Source of the DNA: Agelas oroides | Lineage: Eukaryota > Porifera > Demospongiae > Agelasida > Agelasidae | Direction: 5' to 3' | Assembly (NCBI GenBank): GCA_949130485.1 | Contig: OX422204.1 | Coordinates: forward strand, 4,092,015 to 4,156,014 | DNA: 64,000 bases | Shown here: piece by piece, positions 11,431-23,400 of the stretch | Numbering within the stretch: position 1 is the first letter of the stretch | Layout: each line of letters starts with the position of its first letter | Program-made: the position numbers and the translations under genes | Notes under the pieces: model-generated | Database searches by the model: none | What the model saw: the letters and a program-made list of their open reading frames with translations, nothing else | Told to the model about the DNA's origin: nothing

Positions 11431-14400
11431 GTTAGACTACTTCACCAAGTTGAACATAGTGCCAACACCCTATCCCCTCCTGATAGTTCTAGTGACAGTC
11501 ACCCTCTGTGGAGTTTTCAGCAGAACATCTTCAGATGAGGTAACTATAATAGCATGCGGCCAGACGACAGAAGAAGACTTGCTGTGATATGTATGTACAC
11601 ATGTTTAAAAAAGATGCTGTATTTCGTAAACCATTTCGGATCCACTACTGCACCACAAAAGTAGCTATGGAATGCATTAACAGACCAAATATGAATGTCC
11701 AGCCTGTTCATTAAAAGTACATGCACTGCGTACGTTACGTACAAGGCCTTCTGCATCATCAACAAAAACCTTCTACTGCTTCAGATATACATTTGCTTCG
11801 CAAAAAGGCTTTTCAGTTTGTGAGAAAACATCGCCAAAAATATACTCTGGAAAGGATTCTGAACAACAGCATCATTTAATATGCATATCATAATTATACT
11901 GAACAACGGGAGTCGAACTGCGCACTCACAAAAAGTACTGTTAATCTAAAGAATTTTTTCATACACGTGCACAACAATAGCACTTTTAATGAATGAACAT
12001 TCTCATGAGTTTGTTGACACTGCTTCCTAGTTCTGCATTGAATTGAATTGAAAGAATTTCTATCCAGACAAGGAAAGGGTTACACAGAGGTAGTTCTATA
12101 GTAGTGCTCCCCTACACAAAAACACTTAAGTTACAGTAGACCAGACAAAAATACGTACAGCAAACAAACAGGTAGACCAGTACTGTATAAAACATACAAA
12201 ATCTAGAAATACTAACCTACAAAAGACATACGTATTTTACTAGCTAAAGATGGTGATACAGCCACCTCATAAAACAAGGGTAGGATTTACAATTGAGAAC
12301 ATCAAGGGGAATTCTATTCCATAAATAGGGAGCATTTATAAAGAACGAATACCTAAAACTGTTTACACGAGACAAAGGACACACATGAGAGCTGGTGAGA
12401 CCTAGCTAGTACAATTTGTGTTAAAAGTAAATAACAATTAAAAGGAATGCAATCTAAGATATGGACAATTTTATAAACTTGACACAAGGATAACATTCTT
12501 CTACTTTCTAGCGTTTTAAGTTTGAGGTGTTTGCATGCCTCTTCATATGTGTTTGACCAGGTGTATGTGTGGCGGTCCCACCGGCAGCATGCCCAACGTG
12601 CAGCCCATTTTATCACAATCCTTCTTCAGGTGTGGGTTCCATACTAGTCTCGAACCCAGACCCCCCTTCAACCCTCCAAGAGGAAAGGGGGGTCTGATGA
12701 ATATAGTGCAACATTTTTGTACCTCTGGCGGAATTTCGGCTGATGTGGCAATTATCTCACCTGTATTCCTTACCACAAACCACTTAGCTTTACTCATCAC
12801 ACTTTTACAGACCTACTTAGCACACTCCAATTTGCTGAAGCCCAGCAAGCAACTTCTTAGCTTTTAGCAGAATCCATAGCAACAGCTACAACTGATTTCA
12901 CCTCACTTGGAATATAGCACTACGGAAAAAGTGGAAAAAGTGACTGCAAAATCAAAACAGCTACTTAGTTAGTAACCGCAAGCACGTGACGTGCCAGTTA
13001 CGGGTCGAGTTACAAGCTGTGCTAGATTGATGGTCGTCGTTTGTGATGGGCGAGCCGGGACGCACAAGGGTCTACCATGAGGACCTAAGGTGGCGCATTG
13101 TGTGGCAGCGTTTAGCAAATGGTCGGACTATCCAAGGAAACAGTCAAGTGTCTGTGCGTGGCCAAATCTACAGTTTGGAGAATAGTCGATAGATTTGAGT
13201 GGACTGGCAGGGTTGCTCCAAACCAAGCAACTCCTCGAACTCACCGACTCCATGAGCACGATGAACTTGTTTTGATTGAACTTGTGTGTGAAAATCCTTT
13301 ACCTTCGAGAGGTTCAGAGGGTATTGCTAGAAACCACTGAAACAGCTGCAAGTGCTGCCACTATATGTAGAACACTGAAGAGACTGGGATTTACTAGAAA
13401 AAAGATGAAGTACGTTGCTCTACAAAGGTGTGACACCTTGAGAGCAGAATACCAAGCAGAAGTGTCTACATATGACAGCAGTATGCTTGTCTTCATTGAT
13501 GAATCCGGATGTGATCGAAAGGATGCAATGAGAAGATTTGGTTACTCACTTCGTGGTTATCCATCTAAGAGTACCAAACTTTTGTCAAGGGGAAAACGAT
13601 TTTCAGCTATTGGAGTCATGACCACAACTGCTTTGTTAGATGCATATGTGGTTGAAGGAACAGTTGATGGAGATGCAATTTGTGCAATCATCTCTCTTGC
13701 CTCAACTAATGCCATTTAATGGCACTAACCATAACTCTGTTGTTATCCTCGACAACTGTTCCATCCACCACTTGCAAGATATTCTAGATCTCATCCATAG
13801 TGTGGGTGCTCTTGTGGTGTTTCTCCCTCCCTACTCCCCAGACCTCATGCCCATTGAGGAGTGTTTTAATAAAGTTAAACTCTTCCTGAAAGAACATGAG
13901 GCTGCAATCCAAGCTACTGATGATATCATAATGCTTATAAGAGCAGCATTTGCATCCATAACTTCCAAGGACTGCATTGCTTGGAGTACAGACTGTGGCT
14001 ATTATTAGAAATCGATCTTTGTGCTGGTTTATAAACATGATGTCAGATCACAGCATGCAACACCACCCTGTCATCTTTTGTTATCCCCATATAATTCAGA
14101 AGTATCTTGTTCATCAATTGGCCCAGAGAATATTTAGTGTGTGGGAGGAGAGAAAAGTAGGTATATACCTCTCTTCTCATTCTCAGGCCTCCCAAATACA
14201 GTCTGCTTGCATGTGCAACCAAAGCATAGAAACAAGGGAGGCCTGGGAATGTGCTATTCTTTATATTATACATGTTTAGGTAGGGGGGTCTCAGATCATG
14301 TTTCCGGAAACAGTGTGTGGGAGACTATTGTCTGGGGTACACTATATTCCTCTGCTAAAATGAGGCTACCTATAGCTCTCCTTCCACACAGCTAACAAGC

Positions 14401-17400
14401 TACAGTTATTTCCAGGAGTTTTTTTTGCAGGTTTCTTGAAGCAAGTGCAAGGTATGACTTGAGTGACCACAAGCTTGTGTAGCTATGGTGACAGGTTTTA
14501 CCCCCTAGACAATCTGTGGTACAAGTCACACCTATTGCTTGAAAACCTCCTTGCTATATGCAACCTGTAAGCTACTGTACCTATCTGTGATAAGGATGGA
14601 AAAGTTCTGTAAATCAACATCAGTTTCAACAATATGGGAGGGTACAATGCTAAATGAAAAACAATCCAACACTGGTTAGCACACCAAATGCCCTACAGCT
14701 TCTGCATTTTGTCCAAAATGTTACCTTTCTGCTCTTCATACTCTTCTTTAGTAATAGCTGTAAGTTCAAGTAGTTGGTGGAGTTGCTGCAACTGACTAAT
14801 GTATTGTGATCGCAGTGTTACACACTTCCCAGGCGACACACCCATTTCATTGAGTGATGGACATGGTGACGAGGTACGAGTAGGAGAATTACTGGAAGAT
14901 GTAGGTTGTACAGGTGATTTTAAAGCTCACATGAATCCTTCAGCAACACCAGCCAAAGCTTCAGTAAGACGGTTCTGTAGAAGTTTACACTATTTCCATA
15001 TTTGTCCCTTTAATAAAGGGAAAATATAGTGTCCCCCCCACACTAAATTTTCCCTTTATACAAGGGAAAAAATAGTGTCCCCCCCACACTAAATGATTCG
15101 GCACATTTCCCTCACTATTAAAGGAAAAAATAGTGTCCCCCCCACACTAAATTTTCCCTTGAAAAAAATAGTGTCCCCCCCCACACTAAAAGATTCAATG
15201 CATTTCTATCACCAATTCTTGCATCTCTATTCCGTCTCCTTGTTTGTTAGCCTAATACAAAATTCATATGAAATATTGATTTTAATGGTACATGCAAGCA
15301 AGTTCACTAGATGTTTGTGTGCTATACAGTCTAATGTTTACAGTTTTTACAGCTCCATGGCTCTCTCTTTCTTGAAAAAACTGCTTTGGGGATATTCACA
15401 CACGACTGGTGGAACCAATCTCTACATTCTAGGCACTGAGCCATCTTTGCTGATCGTTCTTCTGGCATTCGGCAGACACAGAAGACATTGATACGAAATG
15501 AAGCCCTAACTATGCCACTTGGCCTCTGAGATTTCTTAGGAAATGGCTTCATCACTTGCTTCTCCAGACATGCTTGAAGGTGTGACCGGAGCCGATTGTG
15601 CTGCCATGTGATACTAGTAGGGTCATTGCCAGCACAAAGTTCATACGCAGTTGCTAATGCATGAAGACCACAATCGTCACCATTAATCTGAAGATCAACG
15701 TCCATCACTTCGAACACAAGCTCAGCTTCCTGGCAGCGCATAATGGCAGCTACTTGGATCTTGATGTCAGCTGGAATGGCCCCCTTTATGCTGTCATAAA
15801 CACGAACTGTGCTGGAAGGACAGTGTTTGTTACTGACTGTCAGCCAATGGCTCTTTCCAACATGAAGGATCTGCACAAACTCCCCGTGCACCGGCTTCCA
15901 TGATGTTTCTTTTGAAATTGTGTCTTGTAACCCCTTCTCATTCGCAAACTTCTCTCTCAGGAGGTTCTGAGCAGCATTGATCAGTGAGCCATTCAGCCAC
16001 TTGCCTGATGCAAGTCTATTCCTGTCGTCTTCAGTTAGACAAAGTCTTCTAACCCACATTAGCTCTCCTTTCTTGGATGGACGGTCATACTTTTCTGTGT
16101 CGATAGCATTCTCCTTGTTGTCCCCTTGTTCTTTCAATCCCTGAAGAGTGATAAAGCCACGCTAGCTGTCTTGTTCAAGTTTGTAGCAACATCCCAGGTT
16201 TCCTGTGATAACATGCAGTGGTTATCAATGTTAATCGACATACCTTTCTACTCAGCTGGGTTTCAGAATCTGACCGGATCTTATGACTGCCCTGCTTTTC
16301 CACCTTGGCACCTGTTTATGGATGCATGTGAAATATGTAAGTCAATGTTTTGGATGAACTTTACAGTGATGAGTGTTCAATTTACTCTACTCACTTGTGT
16401 ACCTCTTTAACTTTAGTGCAAGTATATATTTGTTGTATGTTTTGCCCTTAAAAAATGTACCTTCCAAATGTCGCCTCTTATCTGGGGGGCCTTCACCGTC
16501 ATCCTCTTCACGAGCTCTTCGCTTCGCCCGTGCCTTGTTGGCTGTTTGTGTCCTCTTCTTGCGAGATGTTGGTGAGAGGCTCTCGTATGACACTGTAATA
16601 CCCTTGGTGTGAGCAATGTGCCTAAGTGCTGCGGCCATGTCCGTCTTGTAAGTTGCCATCATGGCAACCTCTAAGGAATCTTGAGATGGTCCCTTTGAGA
16701 GTCGGTTGTAAGCTTCAACTGCGTTGGTGGAGGTTGGCAGCTTGTTGAACTGCTCTACTGTCATCGCAGCACATGCAGCACATAGCATCTCTGAAGCAAA
16801 AGAAAGATATTAGTAGTCATGTACTGCAGCCTGTGCTAGGTGTATGAAAACATAGTATGCACAAATGTTGCACACTTACTCAGGTGCTTCTCCCGCAACC
16901 ACCATTGGGTCCAGCCATGGCAAACTCCCCAGTTGGAGGGTTTGTGCTCTGGGATGTAACTTGTGACAGCCTTACAACCAGGCAGAATTTCCACAGCTTT
17001 TTCCAATGGCAGCTGGCCTCCAAGCACTCCAAAAAGGGCTGCTACATCTTCTGCACTGGTGCACTTTGGAATAGCATAAGCTATTGAGGTAAAGGCTTTG
17101 TAACCATTCTTGGAAGATTTGTTGGCCCGATCAGCCACCCTTTTCACAGATCTTTGAAAATGGACCTATGTGTTAAACAAAGTAAGAAGATTACACAACA
17201 TACTGCAGACTGTAAGTACGTATGTTGAACAAAGGGCATTGTGTACATGCGTGAACAGGTTTTCTGGCTGAACTCATTACACAAACATTCTCACCTGGCA
17301 CCCTTTGACAACTTTGGCAGCCTTCTCTTTGGATGTGGCTTCTTCAATCCCTCGCAACTGGGTGTCTGACCAGTCTGTTAAAATGCCCTGCAGGGTCTTC

Positions 17401-20400
17401 CCAACTTCAAACTCTGGGTGGTCACTCTTTACAGCAGAAAAAGTTGCTTTGAATGCCTCTCGGTATGCCTCAGCTGTGAGCTTGTTCATTCTCACTCGTG
17501 CCACTATCATCCCTAAATGACAGAAACAAATATATTAATTATGCACATAGTATGCCATGTACGTAGGTGGATAAAGCAATTGATGTTGAGTTGCTCACAT
17601 TCCATTGTGGTGTAGTTAAATGTTACAACATTCATCAGGTACTCAAGGACAGACGCAGCATTGTAGGTGACATCTGCTTCAATAAATTCTGATTCCATGA
17701 ACACTTGGGACTGCAAGGGGCTCATTGTGAGAACCCATGTTAGAGATGGGGACAGAGCATAGTCTCTCCTGTAGGGATGGCCTAGAGTTTGATATTCAGC
17801 CAAATGTGGTCGATCACCAGTTGCTTTCGCTTGCTCTGCATCATGTTGCTTTGTCGCCTTCTCTAAACCCAAAATGCAAGCCTCTGCAGGAAGCCCGTGA
17901 GTTTTTTCTCGCAAAGCAGCAAGGCGAAGGTTCTGAACCTTTCCTTTATGGGTGGCAGCTAGTGAGGCTGCTCCAGGCATGTAACCCATCCCTTTTCCTA
18001 CACCAATAAAAACAAAACAACAACAAAGTGAACAGAATGCATGCCTAGCTGCATAAATTTGAGTCTTCAATAGTTACTGCAAGATACCACCAACTTTTTA
18101 GGTAATTTACTTGCATACATACCTTCAAGTATGTCTTTTGTCTTCAGACCAGGGTTCTTGATCACAGCTTTCTGGATATCACTCTTCACCTTCTCGGGGA
18201 TCTTGGCTGCAGCATGGAGGGGGTGGTTGTGGAGATACTGACCCTTCATGTCAGAACAACGATCAATGCCAGTTATCCACCGCCTGTTGTCTGCTTCCTT
18301 TTCAGGGCGAATGTAGATGAATTCTACAGGACAGCCTGTACTTCGTGCGAGTGGCTGGCCTTTGTGCTGTTGACAGGGTTTGATCTCCCATGTGGGAACC
18401 ACATGGTCGCAACCCTCTGCTGGACACATCTTAACTCCATTGCAAGGAACTATTTTGTATGTCACCCTCTCTTACCCCCCATCTACATCCAATTCAATTG
18501 TCCGATTTCCTCGGGCCTTTCCTTTTCCAATTTGAATGTCCTTATACATGAAATTGGGATCAGTGGCAACGTAGTTGGGGAGGATAGTGATATCTTCACA
18601 ATATCCCGTTCGTTTTGGGTGATCGTGTGAAAAGACACCAGGAAAGTGGTAGTCTTCAGGACGCTGGATAGGGTACCAGTTTTCCTTTGACTGCATGAGC
18701 TTTTTGACCGTAGGCAAAGCATGAGTACCTTTGCTTTCCCTTGTAGATTTCATGACAGCAGACTCGAGATCTTCCAGAGGCTTTGAGGTCTGGGAAGTTT
18801 TGCACTGTGTGAGAGCTGGGAGGCGAACAGCATGTGGGTTTTCAAGGAGTTCTTCTCCCTTTTCCGTCACTGTCAGGGTGTTGATAACAATGGAGCCAGC
18901 AACCTGCTCCCCACCACCCAATGACATTGACCTCATTAGGTAGCCAAGGAGCCATGCAGCACGAATCAGAAGTCGCCATGTTTCAAGTGAGTGGGACATA
19001 TGCCTGCCACAACCAAATGTGTTGTCTGTCTCACAACACACTGTGTTGGCACGATAGCAACCCTTGATCCACTCTGCAATCTGGGTAGGAAGGTATACTA
19101 GTTATAATATCCTTAACTCCTTGCACAAAAGTGGGTGTGTATTGTGTATACCATAGGTTCCCGCATAAGTTCCTGAGGGGGGGGGGGGGCGTATTTTCGG
19201 GAGCTTACGGTATCTGATTTTGAGATTGAGAATTTCAGAAATGCTCACCTTCTTTTCACCTTTGTTGCTTAGAGACTGTACACCTCGAACAACTGCTTGC
19301 ATCTCCTCCCGCATGTCTTTTTCTTCTGTAGTTGCAGCACATACATCACAGCAGTGTCCTGTACACACTAGGTCACTGGTATCCTGGTTGAAGTACTCCA
19401 GAAGTACTTGGCGACGACATTTTCCCGCAATGTGGGCTAGCACAAACCTATATGTGGTTACACATATCCACATATCATCAATGTGAATACACACAGTGCA
19501 TGTTTTAGTTAGACTACAAGGTATATAATATATGCATGTAACATACCTCCAAGATACTTGAAAGGCTTGAAGAATGTCTGGTGCTCGTGACCTTGAGTCT
19601 CCCACCCAGTAAGTAGCATGTTGAATGTCTGACTCCTGGTAGAACACAATTGCTGGAGAAAGAGAGGCATAGTCACATGGTATGTCTAGTTCAATTGTTA
19701 ACATTGATATAAGCCAACAAACTGAATGTATGGTACAAGTATAGATGGCTGCAAATACCTGTTGCTTGTCTCCCATCCCGGCCAGCTCTTCCTAACTCTT
19801 GGGACCAGTCTTCAAGGGATGGAGGGCATCCAATCCTCACCACCATATCCACATCTGGTTGGTCAATCCCCATTCCAAAGGCTTTGGTGCACACCATGGC
19901 ATGGATTACACCACTTCTCCAACTACTGACAAGCTTGCTTTTGTCACTAGCTGTGAGCTTCTTCCCATGGAATGCTGCACTTTTGATGCCTTTCTCTTGA
20001 AGTGCAATTGCTACAGGGGCAACATCTTTGACAAAGTCCATGTACACAATGGCCTTCTTTCCCTCAACTGCTTCAGCCACTTTGGTTGCAACTTGACTGT
20101 GCCATGATATACCTGCATTGGGATGCTTGTAATATATAGATGTTTTTGTGCTTCTAGTACCAAACTAACTGACAAGGTATGTACACACGTCATAATGAGT
20201 TTTCACGGGGGCGTGGCTCAATCCGGACAGGTAAGAGATACAAGAAGCTTCTACCATCTCAAAAAGACTATCTATCAATTACCCTCCAAAAGTAGTTGAC
20301 CCTGCCTATTGGTAAACCATCTATATGTATGTACGTACATACCTGTACTCTTGGAAATTTGGAGGTTTCGCACTTCCAGGTAGATGTTTGGCCTGTCCAT

Positions 20401-23400
20401 GGAGCCTAAAATGGTAGTAGCATCTGGCTTCAGGAGATCTTCAAGAATCTTCATTTGAACTGTGGGGGTTGCTGTTGCTGTGAGTGCAATGACTGGGCAC
20501 CCTGGGAAGAACCGATGGACTTTCTGCACGTACAAATACTGCATCCTGAAATTTCAGAACACCTTGATTACAACATAACTTTATAGACCATGATCGTGAA
20601 TAACTCTGATCTTAGCCAATTAAACATACCTGAATGAATTCCAGCTCCATACAAGATGTGCTTCATCAACGGCGACTAACCCAATTCTTCTCTCTTTGGT
20701 AAGTTTGGCGAAGGGATTTTGCAGCTCACCACCAGTGTTGAAGAGACGCTCAGGTGTCACATACACCACATCACAATCTCCTTGATATACCCGATCTACA
20801 GCCAAGAAGTCTTTCTGAGCCGACCCAAGGAATGTTGTGCGGATCCCCTTGGCAGACAAGCTCAAGGATTGGTCAGCCATCAAACTGATAGTTGGGGTCA
20901 CCACGAGGGTCATTTTGTGGGTGACAAGGGGAGGAAATTGGTAGCTCAGGCTTTTCCCACTGCCAGTGGGTTGCACAACCATGACATCCTTCTTCTGCAA
21001 AATGGATTGGATTGCTTCTAGCTGCCAAGGTTTGAATCTGTGTAGCTGGAAATTTCGTGCCAAAACTCCAACCAGCTCAGTGTTTTGCTTTTCTGAAAAG
21101 TTATGGAGAATATTATGTTCAACATACATGACTAGCAGTATTGATGCCCATGCTTTTAAAGTGGGAGCACTCCTTTAATGATGTGGGTCATACTCAAGCT
21201 CTACACATCAAACATATTTCTACCGTTTTCTCCACTGCATGTACTCTCATACCTGTCTGAGAGCTGGTGATCTCCTCCTCATCTTCTGTATCAAAATCTT
21301 CCAACCTCCTCACAGAATGATACGCTCTGCTCTTGTGGCCATGGTGAATGTTAGAACAGCCTCTGCAGTAGTTGTTTCTGCACTCCATGCAGTATACATC
21401 TGCTGGTTTCATGCACTGTTCACATGCTGTCAAAAAAAGGTGCCACAATGTTTGATTGCTGTGAGAAAGTTATTATAATGCTTGGTACTAGCATAACTAA
21501 TCCTGAATTCGATGTCACATCTTACCTTTTCCAGTGAAGCTGCACTGAGAAAAACCTTCCAAACTTTGATCTGAATCATCCATTTTCTTCCACTGACATT
21601 GAGAACAGCTACTAGCTTCAACAAGTGACTCACAAGTGAAAGAATATGAAGTGTCAAATTTTTGCCACCACTTCATGGGACAGGAAACAATTAATGGTTT
21701 TATGCAAAATTAGTGTGGGGGGGAACACTATTTTTCCCCTTATTAAAGGGAAAATTTAGTGTGGGGGACACTATTTTTTCCCTTGTATAAAGGGAAAATT
21801 TAGTGTGGGGGGGACACTATCCCTTGTATAAAGGGAAAATTTAGTGTGGGGGGGACACTATTTTTTCCCTTAATAGTGAGGGAAATGTGCCGAATCATTT
21901 AGTGTGGGGGGGACACTATTTTTTCCCTTGTATAAAGGGAAAATTTAGTGTGGGGGGGACACTATTTTTTCCCTTTATTAAAGGGAAAAATATGGAAATA
22001 GTGTACATTTATATTATGCCCAGTAAGACTTGTTCCTGAATTCTTTGGTGACTTGGAATTAAATCCAAACATGGGCACTTTGGGAGGTTCATCACAATCC
22101 TTGTGTGTACCAACCTGAATCGTATTAGCCCATAGCCTAAGCTGCGCTGCTGTGTAGGTGGAACCATGTTTGTCTTGTAAATCAGCATAAATTTCGTCAA
22201 CCTCATCTCGAATGACCTGGCGTTTTGAGGGAGGCTTAGACGAAGCATCATCAGTTTTGCGCTTCTTGCCACTGGCACTAATACATTCTGTATCATTTTG
22301 CTCTTATTCCTGACACCACAAGCCAATTTCATGGTCATAGTCAGTGCTATGGGCATTATACATACATTTCAGGTCTTTGCCACTTTAATCCATACTTTAG
22401 CTGAACCTCGTCCTTTGTAATAGCCCACCTCAAAAGTATCCGGAACGGAATTTCCTAATTCAGCTGAAATGTACTGCTTCAAGTCCCCTGGTGTTAGAAA
22501 TTTGCCAGAACATTGAAACTTTTCTACAACAAACTGAGATTTTTTCTTGGGGTTTATGATTTTTAGGCTATACGTATACTGACGCCTTGAGCATTCAACA
22601 TTCCCTGTAGACGGTCCACTAGGAGGTGTAGAAAGTTCTGGACCAGGGTAGGTAAGGTATAACTCACCGCTACAAGCGCTAGGGAGTGTAGGTGGGTAAA
22701 AGTTGTAGTAGGGAGGGTAGTTCCATGCCATCCTGTCGTGACTCTCGAGCACAAAACCGCTGTCAGTCACCAACGTTCAACCAGACAAAACACAGCTTTA
22801 ATAGTCACATCACGAGGCGTTCGCACGCGCGCCCTTGCACCTCACGTGCTTGCGGTTTCTAACTAAGTGGCTGTTTTGATTTTTCGGACGTTTTCGGAAG
22901 TGCTAAATTCCAAGTGAGGTGAAATCAGTTGTAGCCCATGGTGTGAGGCTGTACTATATTCACCAGACCCTCCTTTCCTCTTTGGATGAGGGTCTGGGTA
23001 TGAGACTAGTTCCATACAGATGAGCAATACTCAAGATGTGGACGTACCAAGGCGACATACGCTCTCTTTTTCGATTCCTTACAACAACCATACATGGGCC
23101 TTCTCAAGAGGCTGAGAATGTGATTTGCCTTGGCAGCAGCACTGGTAACGTGATCTGACCAGCATAACTTGCGTGTGATGTTCACCCCAAGGTACGAGAT
23201 TGAATCGACCCACTCAAGCGTTGCTGCACTGAGGTGGTAAGTGTAGATTGGAGGGATTTGCTTGTTAGAGAGGGCCTTGCACTTGGATAGGTTCAGATGG
23301 AGTTTCCATTTGCATGTCCACTGGTAGAGTTCATGGAGGTCTGACTGGAGGACCTCACAGTCCTCTCGGCCTGCTATTTCCCTGAAAATGCCGTCATTAT

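Larger units (their letters stand above)
14971..22020 (-). mobile_element. Mutator-like transposon with RecQ-transposase-ULP1-PHD fusion gene
   Basis: A 7,050-bp element flanked by the 9-bp duplication CAGTAAGAC at 14962-14970 and 22021-22029, the length typical of MULEs. The ends start GG on both sides. After 16 diverged bases they share ACACTATTTCCATATTT and CCCTTTAATAAAGGG, followed by subterminal repeat arrays (4 units left, 6 units right). The interior is occupied by one long minus-strand gene (15331-21676). The MULE assignment rests on the 9-bp duplication and on the D...D...E transposase core encoded inside. Confidence 0.88.
14693..22731 (-). pseudogene. companion gene of copy A2, split by the 7-kb Mutator-like element
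   Basis: The upstream half is 22021-22731 on the minus strand: MAWNYPPYYNFYPPTLPS at the start, NSVPDTFEVGYYKGRGSAK, and after a one-base frame change QLRLWANTIQVGTH with EPPKVP. The downstream half is 14693-14970: SLNEMGVSPGK, then QYISQLQQLHQLLE and ITKEEYEEQK, the SHOCT-like tail. Deleting 14971-22020 plus one copy of CAGTAAGAC restores the frame exactly (GTSLTEALAGVAEG), proving the insertion. Extra lesions are the frameshift near 22370, a TAA after LWCQE and a TGA after EGFM. It is homologous to 4351-5843. Confidence 0.8.
12889..22931 (+). mobile_element. two-gene Tc1/mariner-like transposon, copy A2 (interrupted)
   Basis: Inverted ends CAACTGATTTCACCTCACTT at 12889 and, inverted, ending at 22931. 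Similarity continues about 120 bp inward (AACCGCAAGCACGTGA). TA flanks lie at 12887-12888 and 22932-22933. After removing the 7,050-bp element at 14971-22020 and one 9-bp duplication it is about 2.98 kb, close to copy A1 (2.93 kb). It has the same gene order: transposase forward, companion gene reverse. Confidence 0.8.
12645..23008. mobile_element. TAGTCTC-ended element with 9-bp target duplication, host of the nested insertions
   Basis: Termini TAGTCTCGAACCCAGACCC (12645) and inverted TAGTCTCATACCCAGACCC (ending 23008). They are flanked by GTTCCATAC at 12636-12644 and 23009-23017. The inverted similarity runs about 65 bp, each arm containing a CAGACCC...GGGTCTG hairpin and ending at GAATATAGT(G/A)CA. 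Without the nested element it would be about 320 bp, a non-autonomous MITE. It belongs to the same family as 28101-28569, 31479-31620, 36860-36931 and 55652-56266. It sits inside the LINE reverse transcriptase gene. Confidence 0.85.

Noticed and set aside
18476..18630. RecQ and transposase as two separate genes divided at the TAA
   Set aside because: The same frame continues immediately after the stop with no promoter, ATG or splice acceptor placed to start a second gene; a nonsense change in a fused gene is simpler.
12645..23008. one very large composite transposon with 370-bp inverted repeats
   Set aside because: The inverted similarity breaks by about 170 bp at exactly the TA flanks of the inner Tc1/mariner-like element; two nested elements with their own target duplications explain it better.
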